Assembly: GCA_002355455.1 (NCBI GenBank)
Contig: AP017375.1
Coordinates: 1,364,001-1,428,000 of the forward strand
Direction of reading: 5' to 3'
Source of the DNA: Stanieria sp. NIES-3757
GTDB lineage: Bacteria > Cyanobacteriota > Cyanobacteriia > Cyanobacteriales > Xenococcaceae
DNA: 64,000 nt
Shown: positions 1 through 9,984 of the stretch, in pieces
Position numbering within the stretch: the stretch's first letter is position 1
Layout of the letters: each line of letters starts with the position of its first letter
Translations under genes and position numbers: made by a program
Notes under the pieces: model-generated
Told to the model about the DNA's origin: nothing
What the model saw: the letters and a program-made list of their open reading frames with translations, nothing else
Database searches by the model: none

Positions 1-124
1 GTCTCAGTCCCTCTTCTCCATTAACAGCGATCGCCACTGTATATCCCAAGGGTTCGAGAGCCTGAGCCATGATGGAACAAATTTTTTTCCAATCATCAAT
101 AATTAAGATTTTTTCGTTACTCAT
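1..124 (-). CDS. response regulator receiver, partial (cut by the left window edge)
   Basis: Only the first 41 codons are inside the window, from an ATG at 124. The peptide opens with MSNEKILIIDDW and reads into ALEPLGYTVAIAVNGEEG, which is the beta1-alpha1-beta2 part of a CheY-like receiver with the paired acidic residues of the phosphorylation pocket. It closely resembles the start of the receiver at 2688..3089, so the two are likely duplicates. It lies 45 nt downstream of the extended kinase frame on the same strand and is probably the last visible gene of the kdp-linked operon. The phospho-acceptor Asp and any output domain lie outside the window. Confidence 0.85.
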   Translation of the reverse strand, partial: MSNEKILIIDDWKKICSIMAQALEPLGYTVAIAVNGEEGLR

Positions 125-169
125 CTGAATAGTTTTTTAGATTAAATTATGCTTATTTTCTCAAGCAGA

Positions 170-2008
170 TTAGGGATTATTTTTAACTACAGGAACAGTA
201 AAAGTGAACGTACTACCTTCACTAGGAGTAGAATTAACCCAAATTCTACCTTGATGAGCCTTGACAATTTCCTTACAAATTGCTAAACCCAAACCACTTC
301 CACCGATATCTCTTTCAGTTTGTACTTGAACAAATTTATCAAAAATTTTGGCTTGATATTCCCAAGGAATTCCTACCCCATTATCAGCAACAGAAATCTC
401 GACCCAATCGCTGCGTCATTCGGCAAAAACTTCAATTTTACCCCCTGGATCAGTATATCGTATTGCATTAGCAATTAAATTTGTCAAAACCCAAATAATT
501 TTGTTTGGATCTACCTTCACTAAAGGCAAATTTTCTGAAGAATGCTGAGTTATTTCAATCTCTTTTTCTTGGGCTTGCACCTTTAATAAAGTGACTGCTT
601 TTTCCAGTAAAAAATTAACTTTAAATGCGGTCAACTCCATTTCAATTCGACCCGATTCTATTTTAGAAAGATCGAGGAGATCGTTGACTAAAGCTCGCAA
701 TCTTTCTACATCTTCACTAGCTGCTTCTAACAATTTTTGTTCTTGTTCTGACAGTTTTTCTGGTGCGGTTTCTAATAAAAGATTAATACTCATTGCCATT
801 CCAGTTAAAGGCGTTCGCAATTCATGGGAAGCTGTAGCGACAAAATCACTTTTTAGTTGGTTTAATTCCTGGAGTTTGGTAACATTTTGGAGTAAAAGAA
901 CTACGCCCAACATATTCCCTTCTTCTGTAGTTACAGGGGTAATGGCAAATTTGTAATACTCGGTTTTATTAGGTCGTTCTATGGTAAGAATAGATTCGTC
1001 TTCTGTCAAAGGAGATGACGTAGGTGTTGCGGCTGTTTGCTTAATTTGTTCGTAAAGTTGTGGATTATTAAAAACTTCTAGAAAATGGTTGCCAATAGCG
1101 CGTTGAAGACTGGTATTTAAAATGGAAGCGGCGATAGGATTGATGGCAATAATTTTAAATTCGGCATCGACCACAACTAAGCCATCACTAATGCTGCGAA
1201 TAATAGCATCACTGCGTTGTTTTTCTACAATGACTCGTCCTACATTCAGTTCATGAAATCCTTTGAGTTTTTGACTCATGATATTAATCGCCGTTCCCAG
1301 ATGCCCCATTTCATCTTCTGACTTAACAGCGATCGCAATATTATAATCCCCTTCTGCAATTTGTTCGGTTGCATCAGTCATTTCTTTGAGCGGTCGAATA
1401 ATACGATGGGATAGTAGTAAACTAAAGCCTAACCCCAATCCAGCCGCAGTACCTCCTGTGATCGCCATTGACCACATTGCCTGATGGGAAAAAGTTTGTG
1501 CTGCTTCTGAAGCAGCCACCATGGTTTCCTGGTTCAGTTCCCGTAATTGAGTGCTAGTTTCCCGCACTCGTTCAAAAATAGGAAATACTGTTTTGTCATA
1601 GTAATTTATAACTGAATCATCTGTAAGTTCTTGTTGTTGTAATTGGTCAAATGTGATGAGGTAATTTTTATAACTCCCCTCAAGTTCGAGCAGGATTTCT
1701 TTTTCTCCTGGGATAGTAATATTATCTTTGGCACGACCTAACCATTGCAAAAAAGCCACTTCATTGCTATGAAATTGTTCGATTCCTCGCGATCGCTCTC
1801 CTAACAAAAGCAATAGAGTAGCACTATCTTGACGTTCGAGCGCATCGATCATATTGTCTGCTGCCAAAATACTGCGATAGTTTTCCTGCAAAATAGCGTC
1901 ACTAGCTTTTCCCAGTCGGCGCAGATTGAGCGCACCCCAAATACAAACCAAGACAACCAGGGTCAGAGCAAGTCCATAACCAGCGAGAATTTTTGTTTTA
2001 AGTTTCAC
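170..2008 (-). pseudogene. HAMP-PAS sensor histidine kinase with an in-frame TGA
   Basis: The open part (416..2008) encodes 530 residues: a membrane segment near 7-28, a periplasmic helical sensor region, a second membrane segment near 178-200, a HAMP linker, a PAS domain around 265-380, a HisKA domain with SHELRTP (His395), and the N-box of the ATPase domain near 510-519. It stops at TGA 416..418. Reading through in the same frame gives 81 more residues containing the G1 box DNGVGIP, the F-box IFDKF and the G2 box GGSGLGLA, ending at TAA 170..172. The stop therefore removes the nucleotide-binding boxes, so the short product should not autophosphorylate. CGA to TGA is one transition away, so a recent mutation or a sequencing error are both possible. 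It follows the receiver-TPR gene by 6 nt and is co-directional with kdp. Confidence 0.85.
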
Positions 2009-2014
2009 TCAGTT

Positions 2015-2677
2015 TTATAGTTTCATGGGGCGAGTTTTTGGCGATCTCGTAGCGCGGGTGAGGTTATCTTGGGCTGGTTTATAAGTTGGATCGAGGTCGA
2101 TAGCTACCCGATACTGTTTTAATGCGTGTAAACGTTCTCCTGCTAATTCATAGATTTCGCCTAAAAGATTAAAAGCTTCTGGATTAGAAGGGTCTGACCC
2201 AATCGCTTGTTTGACATGGGCGATCGCGCTATCAAATTTTCGTTTACTGGCACAAAATTTGGCAGTATTAATCGCTTTGGTGTAAATTGTAGTTTCTTGT
2301 TTTTCCTGAATTTCATGCTCTAGAATGAGGTAAATTACCTCTCGTAATTGCTGGGGTGTAAAAGGCTTTTCTAAAAAATCTACTGCCCCTAATTTCATCG
2401 CTTCTATGGCACTATTAACCGTTCCGTGGGCTGAAATAATAATTACTGGCAAATCTGGCTGTATTTCAACAGCTTTTTTTAAAACCTCCAAACCATCCAT
2501 TCCTGGCATTTTCAGGTCTAACAACATCAGGTCATATTCTGACTTTTCCAACTGTCTGAGAGCATCTCTACCATCGGTTGCACCAATTACTTGATGTCCT
2601 AAAGCTTCCAATGCTTGCACCACAGTATGACGAATTGTTTTATGGTCGTCCACTACTAAAATTTTTTGACTAATCAT
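2015..2677 (-). CDS. response regulator with receiver and C-terminal TPR repeats
   Basis: The 220-residue product has an N-terminal CheY-like receiver (about 4-120) with VDDH, the phospho-acceptor in LLDLKMPGMDG and the conserved Lys in EKPF. After a linker come two tetratricopeptide-like helical pairs (about 135-215) with the typical A/G/Y/P pattern, for example EAFNLLGEIYELAG followed by ALKQYRVAIDLDP. There is no DNA-binding domain, so output is probably by protein contact. The gene lies 10 nt after the receiver at 2688 and 6 nt before the kinase, an operon arrangement that suggests all three share one phosphorelay. Partner and target are inferred only from position. Confidence 0.9.
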   Translation of the reverse strand: MISQKILVVDDHKTIRHTVVQALEALGHQVIGATDGRDALRQLEKSEYDLMLLDLKMPGMDGLEVLKKAVEIQPDLPVIIISAHGTVNSAIEAMKLGAVDFLEKPFTPQQLREVIYLILEHEIQEKQETTIYTKAINTAKFCASKRKFDSAIAHVKQAIGSDPSNPEAFNLLGEIYELAGERLHALKQYRVAIDLDPTYKPAQDNLTRATRSPKTRPMKL

Positions 2678-2687
2678 GGGATCTTGC

Positions 2688-3089
2688 TTATTTTTTGAGG
2701 GAGCGATCGTTTAGCACATTTGTGACAAGTTCGCGCAATTGGGTTGGATTAAAAGGTTTCTGGATATACCCCATTGGCTTTTGAATGAAATCCACAGCTC
2801 CTAGTTTCATTGCTTTGACAGCTTCCTCAATACTGCTGTGTCCTGAAAAGACGACAATCTTGGTTGCAGGAGCAATTTCATGAGCTTGTTTTAAAACTTC
2901 TAAACCTTTCATTCCTGCCATTTTCAGATCCAATAAAATTAAATCGAAGGGTTGCTCTTGAATTTGCTGGAGTGCTTCTTTTCCATTAGAAGCTGTCGCC
3001 ACTTCATATCCTTGGGGTTCTAAACATTGAGCAACTGTCAAGCGAATAATTTTATCATCATCAACAACTAAAATTTTCGGATTAGACAT
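2688..3089 (-). CDS. stand-alone receiver-domain response regulator with a loop insertion
   Basis: This 133-residue protein is almost entirely one receiver domain. It has VVDDDK at the N-terminus, the phospho-acceptor Asp in LILLDLKMAGM and a conserved Lys-Pro near the C-terminus. The paralogue next door reads DFLEKPFTPQQL at this loop; here the sequence is DFIQKPMGYIQKPFNPTQL, so IQKP occurs twice and seven residues are inserted beside the switch lysine. It lies 89 nt downstream of kdpC and 10 nt upstream of the receiver-TPR gene. With no output domain it probably acts as a phosphorelay intermediate or by protein contact. Confidence 0.88.
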   Translation of the reverse strand: MSNPKILVVDDDKIIRLTVAQCLEPQGYEVATASNGKEALQQIQEQPFDLILLDLKMAGMKGLEVLKQAHEIAPATKIVVFSGHSSIEEAVKAMKLGAVDFIQKPMGYIQKPFNPTQLRELVTNVLNDRSLKK

Positions 3090-3178
3090 TTTTTTGCAAA
3101 AATTAGAATTTTATTGGTTATTTTTTTTATTAATGTATACTCCTGTAGGAACGTTCCAGGTCACATCCCTACTGACTT

Positions 3179-3760
3179 TTATTCAAGGGCATCAAGGGCT
3201 AAATTGAGCTTTAAAACATTCACCCCTGGTTCCCCAAAAATGCCGAGAAAACGACCATCAACAGCTTTAGAAATTAAAATTTCAACCTGATTGGAATCGA
3301 GATTGCGTGCCCGTGCAACCCTGGCAATTTGCGCTTTAGCAGCTTCAAGAGTAATATGAGGATCTAAACTCGAACCGGAAGTATAAACCAAGTCAGCAGT
3401 AGGTTCAATCTCTTGCTGTTTTAGTTGCGCAATAGTTGTTTCGACTCGCTTGATTAATTCTGAATTACTTGGAGCTAAATTACTCGCGCCAGAAACACCA
3501 GTGGGCGCAGCATCTTCACCAGTACTGTATTCTGTAGTACTGGGACGACTCCAAAAATAGCTGTTACTAGTAAAATTCTGTCCGATTAAAGCCGAACCAA
3601 TAATATTTCCTTGATCATTAGTAATTAGACTTCCATTTGCTTGATAAGGGAAAACAAATTGACCAATTAAGATTAAGAAAAACGGATAAATTAAAGCCGT
3701 TAAAATCCAAAAAACCAAAGTGGTACGAATTCCTGTAATTGTTTCTCTGAGAATAGACAT
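3179..3760 (-). CDS. kdpC: potassium-transporting ATPase subunit C
   Basis: KdpC is the single-span accessory subunit of the high-affinity K+ pump KdpFABC and helps KdpB bind ATP. The 193-residue length is usual. One membrane segment lies near residues 12-35, followed by the family's exported domain with GSALIGQNF, YFWSRPS, SGASNLAPSN and the C-terminal block beginning ARARNLD and ending with GVNVLKLNLALD. It follows the kdpF-like gene by 33 nt and precedes a receiver gene, so it is probably transcribed with both the pump and the regulators. Confidence 0.97.
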   Translation of the reverse strand: MSILRETITGIRTTLVFWILTALIYPFFLILIGQFVFPYQANGSLITNDQGNIIGSALIGQNFTSNSYFWSRPSTTEYSTGEDAAPTGVSGASNLAPSNSELIKRVETTIAQLKQQEIEPTADLVYTSGSSLDPHITLEAAKAQIARVARARNLDSNQVEILISKAVDGRFLGIFGEPGVNVLKLNLALDALE

Positions 3761-3793
3761 GGTTAAAAAGTCAAAAATTAAATTGATACTCGA

Positions 3794-4063
3794 TTAGAAT
3801 CTTTCGGGTTGAAAGATTACGGTAAATAGATAAATAGATAAAGCTATAGTCACGCAATATAAAAGTGCGATCGCGTAAGCAGTATTGCGAGTAATTTCAT
3901 TACTAGAAGCAGCCATCACCGCAGGGGCAATAACCAAATTCAAACTCATGGTTAGGAATAAGACTTTCGCCACAGGATTTTTTGTAAAGCGATCGCTTAT
4001 ATTTTGGATTGTTTCGATAGTATTATTGGTTAAACAAAACTCATTCGCTTTATTTAATTTCAT
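3794..4063 (-). CDS. kdpF: KdpF-like small membrane subunit with N-terminal extension
   Basis: The 89-residue product ends in a hydrophobic segment followed by YLFTVIFQPERF, which matches the end of cyanobacterial KdpF peptides; KdpF stabilises the KdpABC complex in the membrane. The Escherichia coli peptide is only about 29 residues. Here about 50 extra residues precede it, including another hydrophobic stretch (about 33-52) ending in a possible signal cleavage site, VMAASS. The ATG at 4063 is preceded by AGAGG at a suitable distance, supporting this start. The gene sits between kdpB and kdpC rather than in front of kdpA. Confidence 0.8.
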   Translation of the reverse strand: MKLNKANEFCLTNNTIETIQNISDRFTKNPVAKVLFLTMSLNLVIAPAVMAASSNEITRNTAYAIALLYCVTIALSIYLFTVIFQPERF

Positions 4064-4092
4064 GATTTATACCTCTTAAAAACCTATTATTT

Positions 4093-4113
4093 ATTACCTA
4101 TTACCTATTACTT
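4093..4113. repeat. three tandem heptamers (ATTACCT type)
   Basis: Two perfect ATTACCT units and one ATTACTT unit lie head to tail in the short gap between kdpB and kdpF, touching the kdpB stop codon. The same unit (AGTAATAGGTAATAG on the other strand) recurs near 14898..14912. Heptanucleotide STRR-type repeats are well known in cyanobacteria. A role here is not shown. Confidence 0.7.
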
Positions 4114-6211
4114 AACTCAACCCAACTCCAGTAATAATCAAATCAATAACTTTAATGCCTACAAATGGCGCGATAATTCCACCCAAACCGTAAAGTAAGA
4201 TATTTCTAGTTAATAATTGATTGGCACTTAAAGGTCTAAACTTCACTCCTTTCAAAGCCAAAGGAATTAAAGCTGGAATAATTAAAGCGTTGTAAATTAA
4301 TGCCGATAAAACTGCCGATTGAGAAGTTGCTAAACCCATCACATTCAAACTACCAATTCCTGCTGCTGCAAACATGGCGGGAATGATGGCAAAGTATTTA
4401 GCAATATCATTAGCCAGAGAAAAAGTAGTTAACGCACCGCGAGTAATTAATAACTGCTTGCCAATAGTGACTAAATCGATTAACTTGGTCGGATCGGAAT
4501 CCAAATCTACCATATTGGCTGCTTCTTTAGCTGCTTGCGTACCCGTATTCATTGCCAAACCCACATTAGCTTGTGCCAAAGCTGGCGCGTCATTTGTGCC
4601 GTCTCCTGTCATCGCCACTAACTTGCCTTGTTGCTGTTCCTTTTGAATTACAGAAATCTTGTCTTCGGGAGTAGCTTCGGCAATAAAATCATCCACACCT
4701 GCTTCTTGGGAAATAACTGAAGCGGTAATGCGGTTATCTCCAGTCAGCATCACACTTTTAACACCCATGCGACGCAGTTGATCGAAACGTTCCCGCATCC
4801 CTGGTTTGATAATATCTTTAAGATAAATCACGCCATAAATCTTCCCATCCAATGCCACACCCAAAGGCGTACCACCCAGGCGGGAAACTTGTTCGTAAGC
4901 ATCATCTAAATCGGAACTAACTTCACCACCGCGAGAACGGACGAAACCTTTAATTGCATTAACTGCCCCTTTCCTAACTTCTCTGCCATCGGGTAGATCG
5001 GTACCACTCATGCGAGTTTTAGCTGAAAATTCAATTCCTTCTGCCGAATTGGGTTCAAAATTAATTTTTGCCCCTAGTTTCTCGGCGAGTTTGACAATCG
5101 ATTTGCCTTCGGGGGTGCTATCAAATAGACTAGCAGCCAAGGCTATTTCAGCTAATTCCCTTTCGTTATGCCCGTTGACGGGAATAAACTGTTCCGCCAA
5201 ACGATTTCCTAAAGTAATCGTTCCCGTTTTATCTAGTACTAAAGTATTGATATCGCCACAGGCTTCTACTGCCCTTCCCGATGTCGCTACTACGTTAAAC
5301 TGCGCCACTCGATCCATACCTGCAATCCCGATCGCACTAAGTAAACCGCCGATAGTAGTAGGAATTAGGGCAACTAAGAGAGAAATTAGAGTAACTACCC
5401 CTACGGGAGAACCCACATAATTAGCAATGGGGGGAATAGTTGCCACGACGATTAAAAATACTTCGGTTAAAACTGCAAGTAATACAGTGAGGGCAATTTC
5501 GTTAGGGGTTTTAGTTCTTTCTGCACCTTCTACCAGGGCAATCATGCGATCTAAAAAGCTTTTGCCTGGATCGGAAGTTACTCTAATTGTCAGTTCGTCG
5601 GAAACGATTTTAGTGCCTCCCGTAACCGAACTTGCCATATCTGAACCAGGTTCTTTAAGAACGGGGGCAGATTCCCCTGTAATTGCTGATTCATCAACGG
5701 AAGCAATTCCTTCAATTACTTCTCCGTCTACTGGAATAATCTCTCCTGCAAAGACTTGAATGATATCTCCTTTATGCAGACTGGTAGAACTAACTTCTTC
5801 AATCTCCCCACTAGGTAAAACTTTTTTCGCAGTAGTATCGGATTTAGTAGAACGTAATGAGTCTGCTTGGGCTTTTCCCCTGCCTTCGGCGACTGCTTCG
5901 GCAAAGTTGGCAAAGAGAATAGTAAGAAAAAGAATGACGGTAACTAAACCATTAAAAAAGCGTTGGTTATCTCCTGGGATACTGCCAAAAATATCTGGAT
6001 TAATGGTTAGTAAAGCAGTAATAATCGTACCCACCCAAACCACAAACATGACGGGGTTTTTTAGCATCACTTTAGGGTTGAGTTTGACAAAGGCATCTTT
6101 AAAAGCACGCCCGTAAAGTCCTTTGTTGCTGACTTTTTTTTGTTTATTTTGCCGATGGCGTTTTCCTCTTTCTGCCATCGGGCGATTTTCACGATTATGT
6201 TGAGTATTCAT
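4112..6211 (-). CDS. kdpB: potassium-transporting P-type ATPase subunit B
   Basis: KdpB hydrolyses ATP to drive K+ uptake through KdpA. The 699-residue protein has all P-type ATPase landmarks: TGES of the actuator domain near 178, the phosphorylation motif DKTGT near 327, and TGDGTND near 540, with several membrane segments at both ends. I chose the ATG at 6211 ([10 protein letters not shown]); an upstream TTG at 6229 gives only six more residues, and an ATG at 6178 is also possible. It lies 22 nt after kdpA and is translated in the same operon. Confidence 0.97.
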   Translation of the reverse strand: MNTQHNRENRPMAERGKRHRQNKQKKVSNKGLYGRAFKDAFVKLNPKVMLKNPVMFVVWVGTIITALLTINPDIFGSIPGDNQRFFNGLVTVILFLTILFANFAEAVAEGRGKAQADSLRSTKSDTTAKKVLPSGEIEEVSSTSLHKGDIIQVFAGEIIPVDGEVIEGIASVDESAITGESAPVLKEPGSDMASSVTGGTKIVSDELTIRVTSDPGKSFLDRMIALVEGAERTKTPNEIALTVLLAVLTEVFLIVVATIPPIANYVGSPVGVVTLISLLVALIPTTIGGLLSAIGIAGMDRVAQFNVVATSGRAVEACGDINTLVLDKTGTITLGNRLAEQFIPVNGHNERELAEIALAASLFDSTPEGKSIVKLAEKLGAKINFEPNSAEGIEFSAKTRMSGTDLPDGREVRKGAVNAIKGFVRSRGGEVSSDLDDAYEQVSRLGGTPLGVALDGKIYGVIYLKDIIKPGMRERFDQLRRMGVKSVMLTGDNRITASVISQEAGVDDFIAEATPEDKISVIQKEQQQGKLVAMTGDGTNDAPALAQANVGLAMNTGTQAAKEAANMVDLDSDPTKLIDLVTIGKQLLITRGALTTFSLANDIAKYFAIIPAMFAAAGIGSLNVMGLATSQSAVLSALIYNALIIPALIPLALKGVKFRPLSANQLLTRNILLYGLGGIIAPFVGIKVIDLIITGVGLS

Positions 6212-6233
6212 ACAAATGACAAATAACAAATAA

Positions 6234-7907
6234 CTAAAGACTAAAAGCTTCTGCGATCGCGCCTAATGCCAAGACAGGGAAAAAAGTAAGTGCGCCGAGA
6301 ATTAAAATTACTCCTGCTGTAACTCCAGTAAATAAAGTCGTATCGGTACGCAATGTTCCAGGGGTTTCGGGAACTGGTTGTTTGCGACTCATGTTATCAG
6401 CCAGTAGCAGTAAGGCAATGATAGGAATATATCTTCCGATCGCCATTGCTGCTGCTGCGGTAAGATTCCACCATAAGGTTGCATCTCCCAAACCTTCAAA
6501 ACCCGAACCGTTATTAGCTGCTGCGGAAGTATATTCATAAACAACTTGAGAAACGCCATGAAAACCAGGGTTACTAATACCTGCTAAAACATCCGGATAA
6601 GCTAGAGTAATCGCACTGGGAATCAAGATTGCAATGGGATGAACTAACAGAATTACACTTGCTAAAACAATTTCTTGTTTTTCAATTTTGCGTCCTAAAA
6701 ATTCGGGGGTTCTTCCTACCATTAAGCCTGTTAAAAAGACAGTTAAAATCAGGAATACAAATAAATATGCCGTACCCGTACCTTGCCCACCCCAAACTAT
6801 CTGTAAAAACATATTAAATAGAGTGGCAAAACCACCAGTCGGCATTAAAGAATCGTGCATTCCGTTAACTGCACCACACATCGTTCCTGTGGTAGTCATC
6901 GCCCATAAGGCAGTTTGCGCCCAACCAAAACGAACTTCTTTACCTTCTAAATTAGGTGTATTTGTACCGAGAAGATTGTTAATAATTGGATTGCCGTTAT
7001 ATTCTCCGATTGCTGAAATTACAATTAAAACAGCATAAATAATAAATACCATGCCAAAGATCAGCCAGCCTTGCTTTTTATTTCCCGCCATAATGCCGTA
7101 AGTATAAATTAAAGAAGCAGGAATAATCACCATTGCTAAGGTTTCAATTAAGTTAGAAAAACCATTAGGATTTTCAAAAGGATGGGCTGAATTAATCCCA
7201 AAAAAACCACCGCCATTTTCACCCAATTCTTTGATAATTTCAAAATGAGCGACAGGTCCTCTAGCAATATATTGAGTCGTACCTTCTAAAGTTGTGGCAA
7301 CTGCTGGCGCATCTAAAGTTTCTGGTACACCTAAGATTAATAATGCAATTCCACCTACTATTGAAATCGGCAATAAAATGCGCGTAATAGATTTAGTTAA
7401 ATCCACATAAAAATTACCCAAAGACTTACCAGTCAAACCCCGAATAAAAGCGATCGCAACTGCAATTCCCGTAGCTGCGGAGGTAAACATCATAAATCCC
7501 AAAGCGAACATTTGGGAGGCATAAGAAAAAGTAGTTTCTCCCGAATAATGCTGTTGATTGGTATTGGTAACAAAAGAAATAGCCGTATGCAAAGCTAAAT
7601 CCCAACTAGGTGCAGTTAAACCCGTCGGATTTAAAGGTAAAATCCCTTGAAAGCTCAGAATTAAAAACACAAATACGAACATAACCAGATTGCTAATCAG
7701 TACGCTTCTGGCATACTGCCAACCTGTCATATTTTTTTGATAGTTAATCCCACCAACTGTATAAATTAACTTCTCAAGTGGTCGTGCGATCGGCTCTAAA
7801 ATAGTATTTTCTTCTAAAAAAACACGAGCCATGTAATTACCAAACCACGGCACGATTAAAACTAAAATTAATAGCGTCAAAGCTATTTGAATAAAACCTT
7901 GAATCAT
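6234..7907 (-). CDS. kdpA: potassium-transporting ATPase subunit A
   Basis: KdpA is the K+-selective membrane subunit, related to Trk/Ktr channels. Starting at ATG 7907 ([10 protein letters not shown]) the protein is 557 residues, the usual family length. An in-frame TTG at 7934 would add nine residues. About ten hydrophobic segments are visible, and the pore-loop regions are present, for example [19 protein letters not shown] and [15 protein letters not shown]. It is the first gene of a minus-strand kdpA-B-F-C operon. The upstream 288 bases are very AT-rich and hold no clear operator. Confidence 0.97.
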   Translation of the reverse strand: MIQGFIQIALTLLILVLIVPWFGNYMARVFLEENTILEPIARPLEKLIYTVGGINYQKNMTGWQYARSVLISNLVMFVFVFLILSFQGILPLNPTGLTAPSWDLALHTAISFVTNTNQQHYSGETTFSYASQMFALGFMMFTSAATGIAVAIAFIRGLTGKSLGNFYVDLTKSITRILLPISIVGGIALLILGVPETLDAPAVATTLEGTTQYIARGPVAHFEIIKELGENGGGFFGINSAHPFENPNGFSNLIETLAMVIIPASLIYTYGIMAGNKKQGWLIFGMVFIIYAVLIVISAIGEYNGNPIINNLLGTNTPNLEGKEVRFGWAQTALWAMTTTGTMCGAVNGMHDSLMPTGGFATLFNMFLQIVWGGQGTGTAYLFVFLILTVFLTGLMVGRTPEFLGRKIEKQEIVLASVILLVHPIAILIPSAITLAYPDVLAGISNPGFHGVSQVVYEYTSAAANNGSGFEGLGDATLWWNLTAAAAMAIGRYIPIIALLLLADNMSRKQPVPETPGTLRTDTTLFTGVTAGVILILGALTFFPVLALGAIAEAFSL

Positions 7908-8195
7908 TTTATCGAAGCAAAAATTTATTTGCAATCTAATACAATAATTGTTTCAAGATTTTGATTAGCTGACAATCTATCAATTATTATAATTTTTTCG
8001 TCTATTTACTAAAATTTAAGTCTAAATATAGATATATATACTTGCAGATATAGAAGATATAGATTTAAGCGAATTAATATTTTAATTGGTATGAATAAAA
8101 TAAAAATAGATAGATGATAGTTTTTGATATTTAAATCGGCAAATTATCGTTTTCACTTTTTTGCATAATTAATAGCGATCGCGTTCAATTAGCTG

Positions 8196-8540
8196 TTAAT
8201 CTTTCCCAATTAGATCGTCAATTGCTAAAATAATTTCTTTCATCTGTGCAATATCTATTTGACCGATGTAATCTCCAATTCTTTCATTTGAGATAGTACG
8301 AATCTGAGTAATTTTAACCCAGGATTGTTTAGGTAAAGATGAGCAATCTAATTCTAAAACCAAAGGGTATTTTACTCTAGGTTTAACGCTCGTAATTGCT
8401 AAAATTACCGTCGTTCCAGAACGTTGATTAAAAATATTATTACTAATGACTAATACTGGTCGATTTCCACCTTGTTCTCTACCACGTATAGGATTTAAAT
8501 CTGCCCAATAAATTTCTCTTCTCAATATTCTTCCATCCAA
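8196..8540 (-). CDS. MazF/PemK-family toxin (endoribonuclease)
   Basis: The 114-residue product has the MazF/PemK signature: RREIYWADLNPIRGREQGG near the N-terminus, NRPVLVISN, and the later TVILAITS strand. Such toxins cleave mRNA until bound by their antitoxin. The ATG at 8540 lies 15 nt inside the antitoxin gene. A TTG at 8525 would overlap the antitoxin stop by exactly four bases (TTGA) and give the classical start MRREIYWADL, so it is a serious alternative. The gene is downstream of and translationally coupled to the antitoxin. Confidence 0.9.
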   Translation of the reverse strand: MDGRILRREIYWADLNPIRGREQGGNRPVLVISNNIFNQRSGTTVILAITSVKPRVKYPLVLELDCSSLPKQSWVKITQIRTISNERIGDYIGQIDIAQMKEIILAIDDLIGKD

Positions 8541-8755
8541 TTGTCAAATCCTCCCCATTCAGCAAATTCTTGTTCTTCTTTTGGTTCGAGTTTGGCACAC
8601 TCAATTTCAAATCTTTGACGACGTAGAGAGTTTCGATTAGCTTCAAGATTAGCTGTTATTGCTTGAGAACGATTAGGATATATTTTTTGTTCTACTAAAT
8701 AATCAATTTCTGCTAATAAATTTTCGTCTATAGTAATAGCAATTTTCTTTTGCAT
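8522..8755 (-). CDS. antitoxin of the MazF-like module (ribbon-helix-helix type)
   Basis: From ATG 8755 the product is 77 residues. The N-terminus MQKKIAITIDENLLAEID followed by NRSQAI is a ribbon-helix-helix DNA-binding motif. The acidic C-terminus (EPKEEQEFAEWGGFDNWMEEY when read in parts) is the usual toxin-binding tail. An upstream start at 8785 would add ten residues that do not resemble the family. The gene overlaps the toxin gene and probably autoregulates the pair. It lies between kdpA and the divergent kinase at 8880. Confidence 0.85.
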   Translation of the reverse strand: MQKKIAITIDENLLAEIDYLVEQKIYPNRSQAITANLEANRNSLRRQRFEIECAKLEPKEEQEFAEWGGFDNWMEEY

Positions 8756-8879
8756 AAGTTTAGACTTAAGTATGATATTTATCATACCTAATATTTTAGT
8801 AGAAACATACTAAAAATAAAACAAAATACTTTATAAAGCGGTTGTTAATGCCTGTATAGCGATCGCATCTTTTAAAACC

Positions 8880-9977
8880 GTGAGCAAAAATAAGTACTTT
8901 AAGATCGATTCTGTTAATTCGTTAGTGTGGCTGATTATTCTTACCTTTGCGATCGTGATTGTATTGGAATATAGCACGCCATCAGAATATGTCTTTGGTT
9001 ATCTGTATACGGGTACTATTTTGCTAGCAAATCACAATTTAAGTACTAAAAGTATCTGGCGAGTTACCTTAAGTGCGATCGCATTAACTATATTTAATTT
9101 ATTCATTCCCCATTTTGAACCCAATAATCTAGCAGCAATTGCTAATAGATTAATTGCTGTCATGGCACTAGCAGTCACGGGTTGGTTGAGTATGCGCAAT
9201 CGCTATTCTCAAGAAGCAGTAGCCCGTTCCCAAGCCCAACTACGCACTCAAGAACAATTAGCTATTTTACGAGAAGATTTCGTGTCTACCCTAACTCACG
9301 ATCTCAAAACTCCTCTATTAGGAGCGATTGAAACAATTAAAGCCTTTCAAAACGGTCAATTTGGTGCAATTACTCCCACCCAAGCTAAAGTTTTAACTAT
9401 GATGAGTAATTCCCATCGCTCTAGTTTGGAATTAGTGCAGACTTTGCTCGATGTCTATCGCAACGATATTGAAGGAATTCAACTCAAACGCGAATCTGTA
9501 GATTTAGGAGCGATCGCATCTGAAGTAATTGCTAACCTAACTAATCTAGCTACAATCCGTCAAGTTTATCTCATCTTGACTCATAATGAATCTAATTTTC
9601 GTTCTCGTTTTATTGTCAATGGAGATGCCTTACAATTACAACGAGTTTTGAATAATTTAATTGTTAATGGCATCAATCACTCACCCCGTAATGGCAAAGT
9701 TGAAGTACAGTTAGCTAGTGATGGTCAATTTCAGATTGTTAAAGTTCTCGACAGTGGCAGGGGAATTAGTACAAAAGAATTACCTCATCTATTTGAACGT
9801 TTTTATCAAGGAGGAAATGAAAAAGATAATTTTTCTTCTCGTGCTTCTACTGGTTCAGGTTTAGGATTATATTTAGCCAGACAGATTATTAATGCTCATG
9901 GCGGTACAATTTGGGCAGAGAATCGTTTACCTCAAGGTGCAGTATTTTGTTTTCGTTTACCAGCTATTGCTGAGTAA
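8880..9977 (+). CDS. membrane sensor histidine kinase
   Basis: The 365-residue protein begins with GTG. Three to four hydrophobic segments fill residues 15-105, then a HisKA domain with the H-box THDLKTP and a complete HATPase domain: N-box NNLIVNGINHS, G1 DSGRGIS, F-box LFERFYQGG and G2 GSGLGLYLA. No PAS or HAMP domain is visible. The NarL-type regulator at 10560 is the likely partner because both are on the plus strand with only a reverse-oriented toxin-antitoxin module between them. The signal sensed is unknown. Confidence 0.93.
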   Translation: MSKNKYFKIDSVNSLVWLIILTFAIVIVLEYSTPSEYVFGYLYTGTILLANHNLSTKSIWRVTLSAIALTIFNLFIPHFEPNNLAAIANRLIAVMALAVTGWLSMRNRYSQEAVARSQAQLRTQEQLAILREDFVSTLTHDLKTPLLGAIETIKAFQNGQFGAITPTQAKVLTMMSNSHRSSLELVQTLLDVYRNDIEGIQLKRESVDLGAIASEVIANLTNLATIRQVYLILTHNESNFRSRFIVNGDALQLQRVLNNLIVNGINHSPRNGKVEVQLASDGQFQIVKVLDSGRGISTKELPHLFERFYQGGNEKDNFSSRASTGSGLGLYLARQIINAHGGTIWAENRLPQGAVFCFRLPAIAE

Positions 9978-9984
9978 TCAGTTT

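Noticed and set aside
3148-3157. GGAACGTTCC palindrome between kdpC and the receiver gene
   Set aside because: A ten-base palindrome alone is too short to claim an operator, though its position in the operon gap is noted.
4374-6116. Several long frames opposite kdpB
   Set aside because: They are antisense shadows of a fully conserved ATPase gene and have no start signals or family features.
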